DNA of 64,000 nucleotides from Capra hircus (GCF_001704415.2 NC_030820.1:1054001-1118000), one strand, 5' to 3'; shown: positions 45,424-57,225, counted from the first letter of the stretch. Notes: generated from the letters alone by a model not told the origin. Made by a program: numbers and translations.

Positions 45424-45664
45424 TTCAATCCCAAAGAAAGTGAAGTGAAGTCGTTCAGTCGCGTCCAACTCTTTGCAACCCTGTGGACTGTAGCCCACCA
45501 GGCTCCTCCATCCATGGGATTTTCCAGGCAAGAATACTGGAGTGGGTTGCCATTTCCTTCTCCAGGGAATCTTACCAACCCAGGGATCGAACCCAGCTTT
45601 CCCGCACTGCAGGCAGATGCTTTACCCTCTGAGCCACCAGGGAAGACTTCAATCCCAAAGAAAG
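45424..45664 (-). mobile_element. Bov-tA SINE nested in BovB, 17-bp TSD
   Basis: Minus-strand Bov-tA (45441-45647): TGAAGTGAAGTCGTTCAGTC at the left and TGAGCCACCAGGGAAGAC at the right. The BovB sequence TTCAATCCCAAAGAAAG is duplicated exactly on both sides (45424-45440 and 45648-45664). This marks insertion after the BovB landed. Confidence 0.96.
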
Positions 45665-45679
45665 GCAATGCCAAAGAAT

Positions 45680-46600
45680 GCTCAGACTACCACACAACTG
45701 CATTCATCTCACATGTGAGCAAAGTAATGCTCAAAATTCCCCAAGCCAGGTTTCAAAAGTATGTGAACTGTGAAATTCCAGATATTCAAGCTGGATTTAG
45801 AAAAGACAAAGGAACCAGAGATCAAATTGCCAACATCTGTTGGATCATCAAAAAAGCAAGAGAGTTCTAGAAAAACATCTATTTCTGCTTTATTGACTAT
45901 GCCAAAGCCTTTGACTGGATCACAATAAACTGTGGAAAATTCTGAAAGAGATGGGAATACCAGACCACCTGACCTGCCTCTAAGAAACCTGTATGCAGGT
46001 CAGGAAGCAACAGTTACAACTGGACATGGAACAACAGACTGGTTCCAAATAGGAAAAGGAGTATGTCAAAGCTGTGTAGTGACACCATGCTTATGTAACT
46101 TATATGCAGAGTACATCATGAGAAATGCTGGGCTGGATAAAGCACAACCTGGAATCAAGATTGCCAGGTGAAATATCAATAACCTCAGATATACAGATGA
46201 CACCACCCTTATGGCAGAAAGTGAAGAAGAACTAAAGAGCCTTTTGATGAAAGTAAAAGAGGAGAGTGAAAAAGTTGGCTTAAAACTCAACCACCAGAAA
46301 ACTAAGATCATGGCATCTGGTCCCATCACTTCATGGCAAATAGATGGGGAAACAGTGGAAACAGTGACAGACTTTGTTTTCTTGGGCTCCAACTTCACTG
46401 CAGATAGTAACTGCAGCCATGAAATTAAAAGACACTTGCTCCTTGGAAGAAAAGCTATGACCAACCTAGACAGAATATTAAAAAGCAGAGACATTACTTT
46501 GTCAACAAATGTCCGTCTAGTCAAAGTGATGGTTTTTCTAGTAGTCATGTGTGGGCTTGAGAGTTGGATTATAAAGAAAGCTGAGCACCAGCATTGATGC
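45680..46600 (+). pseudogene. BovB reverse transcriptase, broken
   Basis: Open pieces: 45665-45870 (VSKVMLKIPQARFQKY, DIQAGFRKDKGTRDQIANIC), 45932-46171 (LRNLYAGQEATVTTGHGTTD, NLYAEYIMRNAGLD) and 46211-46597 (MAESEEELKSLLMKVKEESE). The active site reads YTDD in place of YADD (around 46191). A stop and frame changes separate the pieces. Confidence 0.9.
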
Positions 46601-46979
46601 CTTTGAACTGTGGTGTTGGAGATGGCTATTGAGAGTCTCTTGGACTGCAACCAATCTCCCTTGGAGATCCAACCAGTCCATCCTAAAGGAAGTCAGTCCT
46701 GAATATTCACTGGAAAGACTGGTGCTAAAGCTGAAACTCCAACCTGATGCAAAGAAGTGACAAATAAAAGACCCTGATGCTGGGAAAGATTGAAGGCAGG
46801 AGGAGAAGGGGACGACAGAGAATGAGATGATTGGATGGCATCACTGACTCAATGGACATGAGTCTGAGTAAACTCTGGGAGTTGGTGATGGACAGGGAGG
46901 CCTGGCGTGCTGCAGTCCATGGGGTCGCAAAGTCGGACACGACTGAGAGACTGAAATGAACTGAATAACCCTATTAAAA

Positions 46980-47769
46980 GTATAAAGTTATGAATGTGAG
47001 GTTTAGTGGTAAAGGCAGCAAAAATAGCAGATTGGAAACTCCAAGGGTCCATTCCTCCACAGAAACACCAATAAAACTAGTAAAACTTACCATAATTAAA
47101 TCTGAAAAATGGTCAAAGATTTAAAGGAACCAAAAAAAAAAAAAAAAAGATTTAAAGGAACCAAACAAAAAATAAATCAAGGCAAACGCCCCTTAAACAC
47201 TATGAGAGCTCTGTGACATTTAACCTAGCCTTGCCCCATACCCCTCCTCAGCATGGTGGCAGTGGTAAAGATAGCAGCCCATGTTCTCAATATGGGTTTC
47301 TGGTTCTAGAAGGAAAAAGTGAATTTTATTATCAGAGAGTTATCCTTGTCCATTTTGGTATGTCTGGAAGTTTCCTGAAGGAATGACACAAGGCGTCTGC
47401 CTATTTTTGCTTAATTTGGGGTTCTCTCAGGACAGAAAAGAAGATATACAGGGGACATTCCTCAGAAATACTGAAAGAAAAATGAACAAGCTGCCACCAC
47501 CAGGGGCAGTTGGGAATTCAGTTGGGGAAAACAGTAGCCATGCCCAAAGCCTGGGAGGAAACCATGCAGAGAGAGTTACTCTGAGGAATAATAGTTTTAA
47601 AAGTACCCCAATATAACAAGAAATCTAAAAAGCCATGAAGATGTCCAGGGTAGGATGCATGCTCAGAAAAGATTCAAGAAGATTCCATAACTTTCACCTC
47701 CAACTGATCTTTAGGTTTCATGCCAGCAGGAAGTCATAGCTGAGATAGAGTTGTATTTAGCGATCCAAA
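46980..47769. other. Unassigned DNA with a poly(A)-centred direct repeat
   Basis: Only the direct repeat at 47115-47165 stands out (separate entry). No gene recognised. Confidence 0.5.
47115..47165 (+). repeat. 20-bp direct repeat flanking a poly(A) run
   Basis: A 20-bp sequence with core AGATTTAAAGGAACC occurs exactly at 47115-47134 and 47146-47165, with a 17-A run (47132-47148) between the cores. It looks like a TSD around an insertion that consists of nothing but a poly(A) tail. A simple slippage duplication is the alternative. Confidence 0.75.
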
Positions 47770-47918
47770 TATTGAAAAAGTGTCTCAAAGGACTTGAACA
47801 GAACTTTCTCAAGAAGAAAATATGCAAATGGCCCATAGGCACATAAAAAGATGTTCAACATCACTTATGTGATGGTGCCTCACTTATGTGAGGTAGCACT
47901 TTACACCCATAGGAATGA

Positions 47919-48195
47919 CTGCTGCTGCTAAGTCGCTTCAGTCATGTCCGACCCTGTGCAGCCCCATAGACGGCAGCCCACCAGGCTCCCCCGTCCCTGG
48001 GATTCTCCAGGCAAGAACACTGGAGTGGGTTGCCATTTCCTTCTCCAATGCATGAAAGTAAAAAGTGAAAGTGAAGTCGCTCAGTCATGTCCGACTCTCA
48101 GCGACCCCATGGACTGCAGCCTTCCAGGCTCCTCCATCCATGGGATTTTTCAGGCAAGAGTACAGGAGTGGGGTGCCATTGCCTTCTCCTGTAGT
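47919..48195 (-). mobile_element. Bov-A2 SINE dimer nested in L1M
   Basis: Minus-strand dimer: CTGCTGCTGCTAAGTCGCTT, CCGTCCCTGGGATTCTCCAG, a linker with GTAAAAAGTGAAAGTGAAGT, and the second monomer ending GGGGTGCCATTGCCTTCTCC. Confidence 0.95.
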
Positions 48196-48660
48196 CAAAC
48201 AGAAAGAGAAAATAACAGGTGTTGCTAAAGATGTAGATACATGGAAACCCTTGCACATTGCTGGTGAAAATATAAAATGTTGCAGTCACTATAGAAATAG
48301 CATAGATGTTTTGGAAAAAGATAAACATAGAATCACCATATGATCCAACATTTCACCTTCTGGCATATACCCCAAAGTGCTGAAAGTTGAAACTATAACA
48401 GTTGCAACTTTGTACAGTCATGTACATTTGTACAGTCATATTTATAGCACCATTATTCACAATAGTCAAAGGTGGAAGTAACCCAAGTGTCCTCTGATGG
48501 ATGAATGGATAAACAAAATGTTGTGTGTAAATACAATGGAATATTATTCAACATAAAAAGGAAGGAAATTTTGACTTGCTACAACATGGATCATTATGCT
48601 ATGTGAAATTAGCCAGACACAAATTCCACTTATATGAGGCAACTATAGTCAAATTCATAG

Positions 48661-49188
48661 AGGCTGTGAACTTAAAAAATATTCACAACCCAGAAGCTGA
48701 GAATTATGTTTTCTTCAGTGGGAATTTTTAGGACTTCAAGCCTAGGAGACAGCATCTCAAGTAACCCTGAGAGAACTGCTCCAAGGAGGCAAGGGGGGAA
48801 GCCAGATTTTATAGAACTTTTACAACAAAGGACAGGTAGTCCGAACTTCAAAAGGTTATTGTTAATTAAAGAAAACCAGATATCCCAAATTAAGGAATTT
48901 AGCACTTTCTTATGTATGGGAAGATGCAAGAGTCTGGGCTCACTGAAATCATTCCCGTGATCTGCACCTCTGCTCTCTGGGGCCGGTGTCCTGTGTTTCC
49001 ACATCCTGAGTTTCCTCGGGGCTCACCCTAGGGAGTGGCTGCAGTCTGATGGCTGCTGGATGGCAGGTGTTCTTTCCTTCCTGTTCCCTCAGGGCTCACC
49101 AACTCACCATCTGCAATGGCTGTAATTGCTGATAACTGTGCCATCTTTGGTTTACTGATACAGCAGGCAATATCCCATTTCTCAAGGC
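48661..49188 (-). mobile_element. Solo ERV LTR, class I-like, 4-bp TSD, nested in L1M
   Basis: A 520-bp LTR (48665-49184) starting TGTGAAC and ending TTTCTCA, flanked by the 4-bp TSD AGGC at 48661-48664 and 49185-49188. L1M sequence continues on both sides. It lies antisense: the complement of a TATAAAA box is at 48807-48813 and a mutated polyadenylation signal (AAGAAA for AATAAA) complements 48710-48715, giving a plausible U3-R-U5 order on the minus strand. No internal retroviral sequence. The exact family is not named. Confidence 0.85.
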
Positions 49189-49469
49189 AAAAAGTAAAGT
49201 GGTAGTTTCCATGGGCTGTCGAGGAGAATGAGGAGTTATTGCTTAATGAGGACAGAGTTTTGGTTTGCTAAAATAAAAAAGTTCCGGAGATGATGATAGT
49301 GATGATAGCAGAGCACAACAATATGAGTTCACTTAATGCCACTGGACCATATACTTTAAAATGGTTAAAATGGGAAATTTTACCACAATAAAATGGTATA
49401 TTTTACCACAAAACAAATGCTTTATGAAATTCACTAAACAAAGAAACAATTCCAACCCATAACAGGCAG

Positions 49470-49740
49470 CAACAATGAATGCTGAAAAGGGAAAAGAATC
49501 TGATTTTCAGAGTCATCACATAATAATATTCAAAAATATTTAGTTTTCAACAAAGAGTTATGAGGGAGGCATGCAAAGAAACGAGAACATCTGACCATTC
49601 ACAGGAAAAAAAGAAATTACCTGAAATTCTTCTCAAGGAAGAGCAGATATTGAACTTATTAGAAAAAGACTTTAAATCAACTCTTAAATATGCTCAAAAA
49701 TATAAACAGAACCATGGTCAAAATGTTTGGCCATATGCTT
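49470..49740 (+). mobile_element. L1M/HAL1-like ORF1-region fragment
   Basis: AGTTTTCAACAAAGAGTTAT, GGCATGCAAAGAAACGAGAA, GAAAAAGACTTTAAATCAAC and CTTAAATATGCTCAAAAATA match an upstream region of old L1s. A 78-codon frame at 49560-49796 follows it and is not a host gene. Confidence 0.6.
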
Positions 49741-49887
49741 ATGTTTTATCCAGATCATACGTGTTGAAGTTTCAAATTCTGCAAGAATATCTTTAAGTAA
49801 GCCACAGGATGGTGTTTTTTTCACTATGTTCATTGAGGAATGACAATAAGAATAAACTCTCGTAACAGCAGGATAATTAGGGTTTTT

Positions 49888-50191
49888 CACTAGAAAGAGG
49901 GAGAAGGCAATGGTAACCCACTCCAGCACTCTTGCCTGGAAAATCCAATGGGCGGAGGAGGAGCCTGGTAGGCTGCAGTCCATGGAGTCGCTAAGAATCA
50001 GACATGATTGAGCAGCTTCACTTTCACTTTTCACTTTCATGCACTGGAGAAGGAAATGGCAACCCACTCCAGTGTTCTTGCCTGGAGAATCCCAGGGCCA
50101 GGGGAGCCTGGTAGGCTGCCGTCTACAGGGTCTCACAGAGTCAGACATGACTGAAGCAACTTAGCAGCAGCGGCAGCAGCACTAAAAAGAG
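49888..50191 (+). mobile_element. Bov-A2 SINE dimer with TSD
   Basis: Dimer at 49900-50179 with both monomer starts (GAGAAGGCAATGGTAACCCA; GAGAAGGAAATGGCAACCCA) and a GCAGCAGCGGCAGCAG end. The 12-bp TSD CACTAGAAAGAG (49888-49899) matches CACTAAAAAGAG (50180-50191) with one difference. Confidence 0.94.
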
Positions 50192-51382
50192 CTTAATGGT
50201 CAGTAGAGTTAAGCTGTCCAAGAGATGAATGTGCTGATTAATCAAGTTATGGAAGACATGAGCACAGTCCTGTCTAAGAGGCCAAGTAATGGGGAAATTG
50301 CCATGGAGAGATGATCTGGGATTTGTCAAGGATGGTTTCATGTGGAGTGTTAAACACTATGGGTAGTAATTATTTGCCTATTCATATATCTTTTAGTTAG
50401 ATAGACTTCTGTGTATACTTTCCCATCTTGTGGTGTGTGACTATATCTTCTAGCCTAAAGTAATGGAACTAGATTTACATTTTCTATTATAAAATTTGGT
50501 ATCTTTAACACAGAACATAATATAATTATGACTTATGTAAATAAGATTTGTATTGAGCAGTGGAATGATGTATAATTCTGGACCCTCATTCTTGGTCTGT
50601 ACTTCTAAGACAGTTGGGACATAAGCAGTTTGAAAATATGCCTATTAGTTAGCTCAAGTTGGTACCAAGCCCCCAAAACACTGGAAACTAGAAATCTAAT
50701 AGGTTTGACATTTCAGGTAGATGTCCAAAAACACTTTCTGTTCTGTCATGTTAAAATAACTGCTAAGGCTTAATTCTGTCAATAAAAGTAAAGTGTTCTC
50801 TTTTTTTAAACTTTTTTCCTCTACTCATTACCTTTCATCGTTTGTGTTCATAAACTTGTTTCAGTGCCTCAATTTGCACAAAGATTAACTTTCATTAACA
50901 GATGCAATTAGAGACTGGAGTTTATAGAATAAACATGCTTTATATTGTAACCAAATTGACATCAAGATCATCAATGCCATTGATAAGAAATCCCTTAAAG
51001 AAAGTCCAGTCTACAGTTAATGGAATTTTTTGTATAAAATGAATAACATTCACTACAGTCAACACACATGAACTAATATGTCACCCTCCCACACATACTG
51101 CATCACTTGAAATTATAGAGCCAAGTCAATTTGGTATCCTTGCAGCAAGAAATTCTCCCTGGTACGAGATTGAAACAAAGTCTTCAGCATGCTTTCTGAT
51201 TTCCTTTTAACAGATTTTCCCCTGGGTGAGGAAAGATGGAGGGGAGGGAGAGATCTTTGCTCAGTTAGCTCTTAGCCTGTTTAACCACACTCCATCATAG
51301 CTAAGTAAGGAAGGGCTGCCTGAGTGGGATGCATAAATTAAACCCACATTCTACACACATCCTGAACCTTGTCCTTTTATAG
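50192..51382. other. Unassigned DNA
   Basis: AT-rich sequence with no recognised gene or repeat. Confidence 0.5.
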
Positions 51383-51565
51383 CAGTGGTGCTCGACCATG
51401 GCTGCACATTGGAATCAGCTTGGGTGCCTTAAAAGTTTTAATGTCCAGCCCCACTCCAGGAACGTGACGTACTTGGGATGGAGTGAAACCCAGGGACTAG
51501 GAATCTGAAAGGTTATTCAGTGATCCAAATGTATGGTCGTGTTTGAGACCTTCTACTTTATAGAA
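51383..51565 (+). mobile_element. MER5A-like hAT-Charlie fossil
   Basis: Left end CAGTGGTGCTCGACCATGGC then TGCACATTGGAATCAGCTTG, the MER5 signature. The middle carries CCAGCCCCACTCCAGGAA and the right end GTGTTTGAGACCTTCTAC as an imperfect inverted counterpart. Confidence 0.72.
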
Positions 51566-52698
51566 AGCAGTGCTTTATCTGTGGCCTGGTAAAGCAAGGG
51601 TGTATCTGAGAGTTTGGGAAAGGAAAGGCAGTTGTTTCAGTAAGAGCAAAAAAGCAGACTAAGTGTCCCTGCTCATTGAAATAGTTTTCGCTTTTGGTGC
51701 CTATTTAAGTAAAGACCATGCCAAAGCAATCTCGTTTGCTCTGGCTGCGTTAATTTGTATGAAGCCAACTCTCCCAACAGAATGGTATGCAGTCTTTTAG
51801 CCAAATGGTACACCGACTCCTCTGTGGACAGGAAGTAGCTCTTCAAAGAAATGGGTGGCATTTTTAATAAGCGTAACATGGATTTAAATTAGGCAACATT
51901 GGAGGTAATCTTAATATTAAAAACCCCTGAAATGAAGTAATTTCTAAAATATTTCTAATCTCAGATGACTACGTTTGGATGGCACTCTATTTTTACTTAC
52001 TAGAATAAATTCTAAATCAGGAAAAGTACGTCATGGAGATCTGGATTGTTAAAGTAAACATCCTCTCACCTTTATGAGAGACACATTGCTGGCCAATCTG
52101 TGTACCATTAATGACATTACCTCTCCCACTTGCCTGAAACTGCACCTTCCTGGTGGCATATAATGTAGACCTCTGAGGCTGACAGCCGAAAACAAAGGAG
52201 TGTACATAATATATTAAACCATAAGATAGGAAAGCAGATAGTTTGTAAATGATTTTCAGTTGTAACCGTCCTTCTGTGAATTGGAAAATAAGACTCATTC
52301 ACTCAATGAATTGAAACGTTGCTTAAGAATTAGAAAGCAACTACTTGATTTTCTTAAAATAGTATGGGGAGGGGTGGTATAACTTTATCAAAGGAAGAAG
52401 ACACATCGAGTTAAAAGATCTCATTTGAAGAATAAGGAATTTCCATCTGTAAGGGTTTGGACTTAGCTTGAACAGGAGGAATAAAGGCTCTTTCACTTCC
52501 CTCCCCCCACTTTCAATCTCCCATTGGGGTGTCTCATTGTCCAAACTCAAAGGGAAGCCAGAGAGTGAAGGCTGGTGGGTATACTTCATTGATGTCTCTC
52601 TCCTGGAGCCCATAGCAGGATGAGGAAGACTGGAAAGCAGGTCTGAATGGGCACACATATATACACAAATATACAGTGTATTTGCTCAGCCAATATCC
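51566..52698. other. Unassigned DNA
   Basis: Open frames such as 51879-51673, 52298-52017 and 52658-52341 (minus) have no domain. No named repeat recognised. Confidence 0.45.
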
Positions 52699-52699
52699 T

Positions 52700-53090
52700 T
52701 TCCCTCCTTCTTTTCAGTAACCTTCATGGTGGCAATGTAATCAGCTGAAAGACTGGGTTTGGTTGTGTGACTAATTTATGATCAACGTGATGTAGGCAAA
52801 AGCATAAGGTGGAACTTTAAAGTTTTTTCCAAGAGGGTATGTCTACCAAGGCCAGGTTGTGCCCTTTGTCCTCCCTGCCTTTGTTTTTCCTGATGCCCGT
52901 AGGACAGAGATAAAGGTTGAAGCTCCAACTGCCATTTTGGACCATGAAGTGACTTTGCAGTCAGAAGTCATTGCTAAGGATGGTAGAGCCGAAATTTACA
53001 AGGGATTTGCATGCCTACTGAATGAAGCCACCACATCAGCCTGAATCCCAATTCTGGGTTTGCTTCATAAGAAGGAAAATTAATTCTTAT
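52700..53090 (+). mobile_element. Old mammalian interspersed repeat, unnamed
   Basis: GGTTGTGTGACTAATTTATG, GCCATTTTGGACCATGAAGT, TGCTAAGGATGGTAGAGCCG and GAATGAAGCCACCACATCAG have the look of a common old mammalian repeat whose name I cannot fix. The 61-codon frame at 52859-53044 is a chance frame in it. Confidence 0.45.
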
Positions 53091-53167
53091 ATATTAAAAG
53101 AAAACAAAAACAAACTCAACAGTTCCAAAGTTTCACCTCATTTTTTGCTATCAACTACATAACTTAA

Positions 53168-53365
53168 GTAATCAGCCTGCAAGGCAGGAGACGCCAGAGA
53201 CATGCGTTCGATCCCTGGGTTAGGAATATCCCCTGGAGAAGGTTATGGCAACCCATTCTAGTATTCTTGCTGGGAAAATCCCATGGACAGAGGAGCCTGG
53301 CAGGTTAAGGTCCATGGGGTTGCAAAAGAGTCGGACACAATTGAAGTGACTTAGCACACACACAC
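53168..53365 (+). mobile_element. Bov-tA SINE, head partly missing
   Basis: Starts AAGTAATCAGCCTGCAAGGC inside the tRNA-like part, followed by GCGTTCGATCCCTGGGTTAG, CATGGACAGAGGAGCCTGGC and AGTCGGACACAATTGAAGTG, ending with a short CA run. Confidence 0.9.
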
Positions 53366-53552
53366 ATAATTAAAATATGACATAGATATTTTTAAATAAT
53401 TCTTTTTACATTTTTATATTAGTTTTCAACCTCCAAATTGTTTCTAATATTACATAGTATATTTGACAACCTTACAATAGCCACTGTCTACTCGTGAGCT
53501 TTATTTCTTTGAGATGAAGCCTGTACCTCATTAATAGATGGAGACATCATTA

Positions 53553-53820
53553 TATATAAAGAACGTTTGGAAAGGGTGGGATGATTTGAGAGAATAGTAT
53601 TGAAATACATATATTACCATATATAAAATAGATGACCAGTGTGAGTTCCCTGCATAATACAGGGCATCCAAAGCTGGTGCTCTGGGATGACCTAGAGGGA
53701 TAGAGTGGGAAGGAGGGAGGTTCAGGACACATGTATACCTGTAGCCAATTCATGTTGATGTATGGCAAAAACCATCACAATATTATAAATTATCCCCCAA
53801 TTACAATAAGTAAGTTAAAA
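53553..53820 (+). mobile_element. Ruminant L1 3' UTR end
   Basis: GGGTGGGATGATTTGAGAGA, GCTGGTGCTCTGGGATGACC, ACACATGTATACCTGTAGCC and CACAATATTATAAATTATCC in order, matching the 60605-60935 copy and known ruminant L1 3' ends. Strongly 5' truncated. Confidence 0.82.
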
Positions 53821-55890
53821 AATATATGCCAAGTGAATGGGTGAACCCACACTTACAGTTTTTTTAGTCTATGAATCAAGTGCATACTTCACCTAAAAGT
53901 TGCTTTTTACTAATAAACAGAACAACAGATATCCCAACACCTTCAAAGTCAAACAGGGCTGAGAAATAATGGAATAATGTGTGGTTTATCCTTGGAAATG
54001 TGAAGCATAATGTTTCTCCAGAATCATGTGACTATGAGTGAGATGATGATCATTATTTAAATATCACCAAATAAATATAACATTTCCGTTGGCTACCTTT
54101 TAAGCAGTTGAAGTTCCCATAGAATCTATTTTAGCTTTGTTGTGCTTGCTTGATAATCATAGCATGAAATTTAATAAACAGGCATTATTGAGTTTCCTTG
54201 GACTATTCCCAGGGATGTAACATAAATTTAGTGCACAATTAGCTATGATACGTGACTATGTAGTACTTCAGGGTGCTGGAGCCTGTTTTAGAGTTTCTGG
54301 ACCTCAGGTATCTAGCTTGAGCTATCTTGAGAGTATAATTCACTTCTGATTTTTAAAAACCACACATTCAGGAAACGTAACATCTATATAGAAGATCCTT
54401 TCTGTGATCCAGTCAGAATATGCTGATACTCCAGTTTTGATAGTGTCATTTGTACTTGGGGATTCCTCAGATTACTCTGCGATAGACAGTTTAGATTTGC
54501 CAGGAGGGCTGGAGCAGGAACAACAGCACTTCTGACTCTGGCTCTACATCGGGCAACTTGATCAGACTACATCCAGTTTTTCACAATGAAGGTATTATTG
54601 GTATTTGGAGCCATTATGTGATATGGACCTAAGAATTTGCTTCATAAACATTGGAAGGGAGTAGACTTTTCAGCCAGCTACGCTGCTATAGGTTTCCAGG
54701 AAGCCTCTTGATTGATGTGTTCTGAATCTTGAGCTCTGATTAGGATGGGGCAAACCTGGGATCAAGTATTGCAGTTACAAGATAAAGAGCAGGACTGTTA
54801 AAACAGCGGCTCTGGTGGAGGTCTGCGGTGATTTCATTCTGTCTCCCCCCTCTCACTTGAAGCCTTTCACTCAATTATACTAACAGCGTTTAGCTTAAAT
54901 TATTCAGACATCCCAATCTTTACACCTCATTTTGGCCTTGTAGAAAGCCCGAGCCCTGAACACATGATGTTTATAAGTGCAATATTCTACAACAATTTAA
55001 GATCTGGATGGGACATCTCTCCAAATTATAATGTCAAAATCTTCCTTACAGGTTTCATACATTTTGAGTGTATATTGTGATGTCTATAAGCCTGTAACTT
55101 CACTAGTATACATCAGAAACAATTTCATTATGCTTTGAAATAAGTTAATCAATAATCATTATTAGTAGGTGGTACATGCTCCTGTTCACCTCAAAAGCAA
55201 CAAGTGTTGAAATGCCCATTGAAGTTGTAAAAATTTCTCTAAAAATATTATTTAGAAGTTGTGGCTTAGCAATCAAAGACATGACTTTGAAGTTAATGTG
55301 TACTTTAAAGGGAATTTAAGATCAGTTGAATTATGGATCTCATACTGAAATATCCAAAGAAGTTGGAAGTTCTAAAATGCAGTATTTGGAAAGGATACAC
55401 ATGTAGAGCTGTGATATTGTCTTAGCAACAAACTATCTTTTGAAAGGAGAATTTCTTTTTATGTTATGAATCCTTAGAAGAGTAGGTCATATATACCTGG
55501 ATAACAGACTCTTCATAAAATCTGTAAAACACCATCTAAATTCCAGATGAACTTCAAATAGGACAAACCAAATATATTCTGGAAAAAAGTGTATTGTGGT
55601 TGTTGGAAAACGTTAAAATATGAAAAGTTCCCATTACTCTTGCTATTTTACCTCTGAGAATTTCCTAGCCAAAGCTCTATTTGAACTGAGGTCAAAAATC
55701 TGTTACTGTGAGGACTTTTCTTACAGGATAAATTTAATGAAAGGGCCTACTTATTGCAACAGATGCTGCCTTCATTTCAAAAGATTTCCTTAAAGCATGA
55801 TGCTTAAAGCCTAGGGAGAAAGAAATTTGTACTTATCAAAGACTCTAAGAATTCCCCCAGAGGGGGAATACAAACAAACAACTAAATCCC
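53821..55890. other. Unassigned DNA
   Basis: About 2 kb without a recognised repeat, apart from AT-rich patches. No gene recognised. Confidence 0.5.
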
Positions 55891-55892
55891 AA

Positions 55893-56181
55893 AGCTGCTG
55901 CTGCTGCTACTGCTGCTAAGTCGCTTCAGTCGTGTCCGACTCTGTGCGACCCCATACATAGATGGTAGCCCACCAGGCTCCCCCGTTCCTGGGATTCTCT
56001 AGGCAAGAACATTGGAGTGGGTTGCCATTTCCTTCTCCAATGCATGAAAATGAAAGGTGAAAGTGAAGTCGCTCAGTCGTGTTCGACTGTTTGCGACCCC
56101 ATGGACTGCAGCTACCAGGTTCCTCCGTCCATGGGATTTTCCAGGCAAGAGGACTGGAGTGGGGTGCCATTGCCTTCTCCT
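55893..56181 (-). mobile_element. Bov-A2 SINE dimer
   Basis: Minus-strand dimer with an expanded CTG end (GCTGCTGCTGCTGCTACTGC at 55893), the first monomer through GGCTCCCCCGTTCCTGGGAT, the linker and a second monomer ending GGGGTGCCATTGCCTTCTCC. No clear TSD. Confidence 0.94.
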
Positions 56182-57225
56182 AAATATTCCTTTTAGATTA
56201 AAAATCATAACAAATCGTTATCTATTTTTACTTTTTTTTCTTGAATGTGTTTTAAGAATTTTAAATAGCCAATGTACATTGTACAAGTACTTCTGTTTAT
56301 TTTAAAGAAAAGTGAACTGCTTCATTTTAAACTTGCGGAGTTCTAATGTAGAGCAGGGAAGATTTCATATTCTCTTTAAGTATTAAGTTATTTTACCACA
56401 GTAAATCTCACCTGATGTGTGTCTTAAGTTGCATACCCTAGAAAGAGACAGACTGGGAGAAGGTTTTGAGCACAGAATTTATTTGGAAGGTGACGTCAAT
56501 AAGCACCAATATAGGAGGGAGAAATGACGCAGGAAAGGGAAGGCAGCCAACATGATGTGAATCACCAAGAAACTAACAATATAGACAGCTGGAACTCAGT
56601 CCCACTGGGGTGCTCTGAGCGAGAATGTAGACTTGGCCTCACTGTTTTCCACGTGAAGGAGAGGAAGCTGGGGTAGTTATACGCCAGCTCCTATCAGATT
56701 TTGAATGATGGATGCTTCTGCCTCGTGTAAGGGCACTTGCCCTTCATGCTCGTCCCATTCTTGGATCAAGTGAGCACCAGCAACAAATCTCTTACGCAAA
56801 GAGCTTCTGTTGTTTTCTGTGAAAGTCATTTATCTGGGTACATGGGAGTGATGAGAACTCAGAAGATATCTCTAGGATACTGATAGCATTGGCCACAGTG
56901 AGTCTGAAAAGTTGACTATAAATTCCAACTACGAAGTGACAAATGTTTCCCAAAGGAATAAATATCAATAATAAAATATATATGAGAAATTATCCAAATA
57001 CTAATAATCAGAGAAAATGCAAATGAAAATGTACAGGAAATCAAATATTAAATGCATTTAAATTTTTGTAAAAAGTAAAATTGTGACAAAGTCCAATACA
57101 AGCACAATGCTGATGGTATTAAATATTTAAATCATTTTTAAAAGCAATTTGGCATTGTCTTTCAAGAGGAAAACCAATTTTCATACATTATGACCTAATA
57201 ATTAAATTTCTGAGAAAAAAGCATT
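56182..57225. other. Unassigned DNA with a possible old LTR-like repeat
   Basis: The segment 56450-56880 resembles 61985-62320 (see those entries). The rest is AT-rich and unassigned. Confidence 0.4.
56450..56880 (-). repeat. Old repeat, copy A (LTR-like, antisense)
   Basis: CACAGAATTTATTTGGAAGG, GGAAAGGGAAGGCAGCCAAC and AACTCAGTCCCACTGGGGTG occur in the same order as related blocks at 61985-62320. The TTTATT near the left could be the complement of a polyadenylation signal, as in an antisense LTR. Family not named. Confidence 0.45.

Larger units (their letters stand above)
45377..46979 (+). mobile_element. BovB LINE, 5' truncated, with 13-bp TSD
   Basis: Plus-strand BovB from the middle of the RT (from about 45399, GACTGGAAAAGGTCAGTTTT) to the 3' end with CTGAAATGAACTGA. 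It is flanked by an exact 13-bp TSD AACCCTATTAAAA at 45377-45389 and 46967-46979. About 10 non-BovB bases (45390-45399) lie at the 5' junction. A Bov-tA is nested at 45441-45647. The element has an internal short insertion near 46652 and a deletion near 46738. Confidence 0.94.
47770..49410 (+). mobile_element. Old L1M, split by a Bov-A2 and a solo LTR
   Basis: Plus-strand L1M in three blocks. 47770-47918 has ATATGCAAATGGCCCATAGG and AAAAAGATGTTCAACATCAC. 48196-48660 has CACCATATGATCCAACATTT, GATGGATGAATGGATAAACA and TACAATGGAATATTATTCAA. 49189-49410 has AGTTATTGCTTAATGAGGAC, ATTTTACCACAATAAAATGG. Reading across the two insertions restores L1 order. Confidence 0.82.

Noticed and set aside
45445..45664. 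N-terminal part of the 141-codon plus frame
   Set aside because: It translates the complement of the nested Bov-tA and its TSD; only the part after 45665 is BovB.
52859..53044. 61-codon frame that looks protein-like
   Set aside because: The DNA around it reads as an old interspersed repeat, so the frame is probably incidental.
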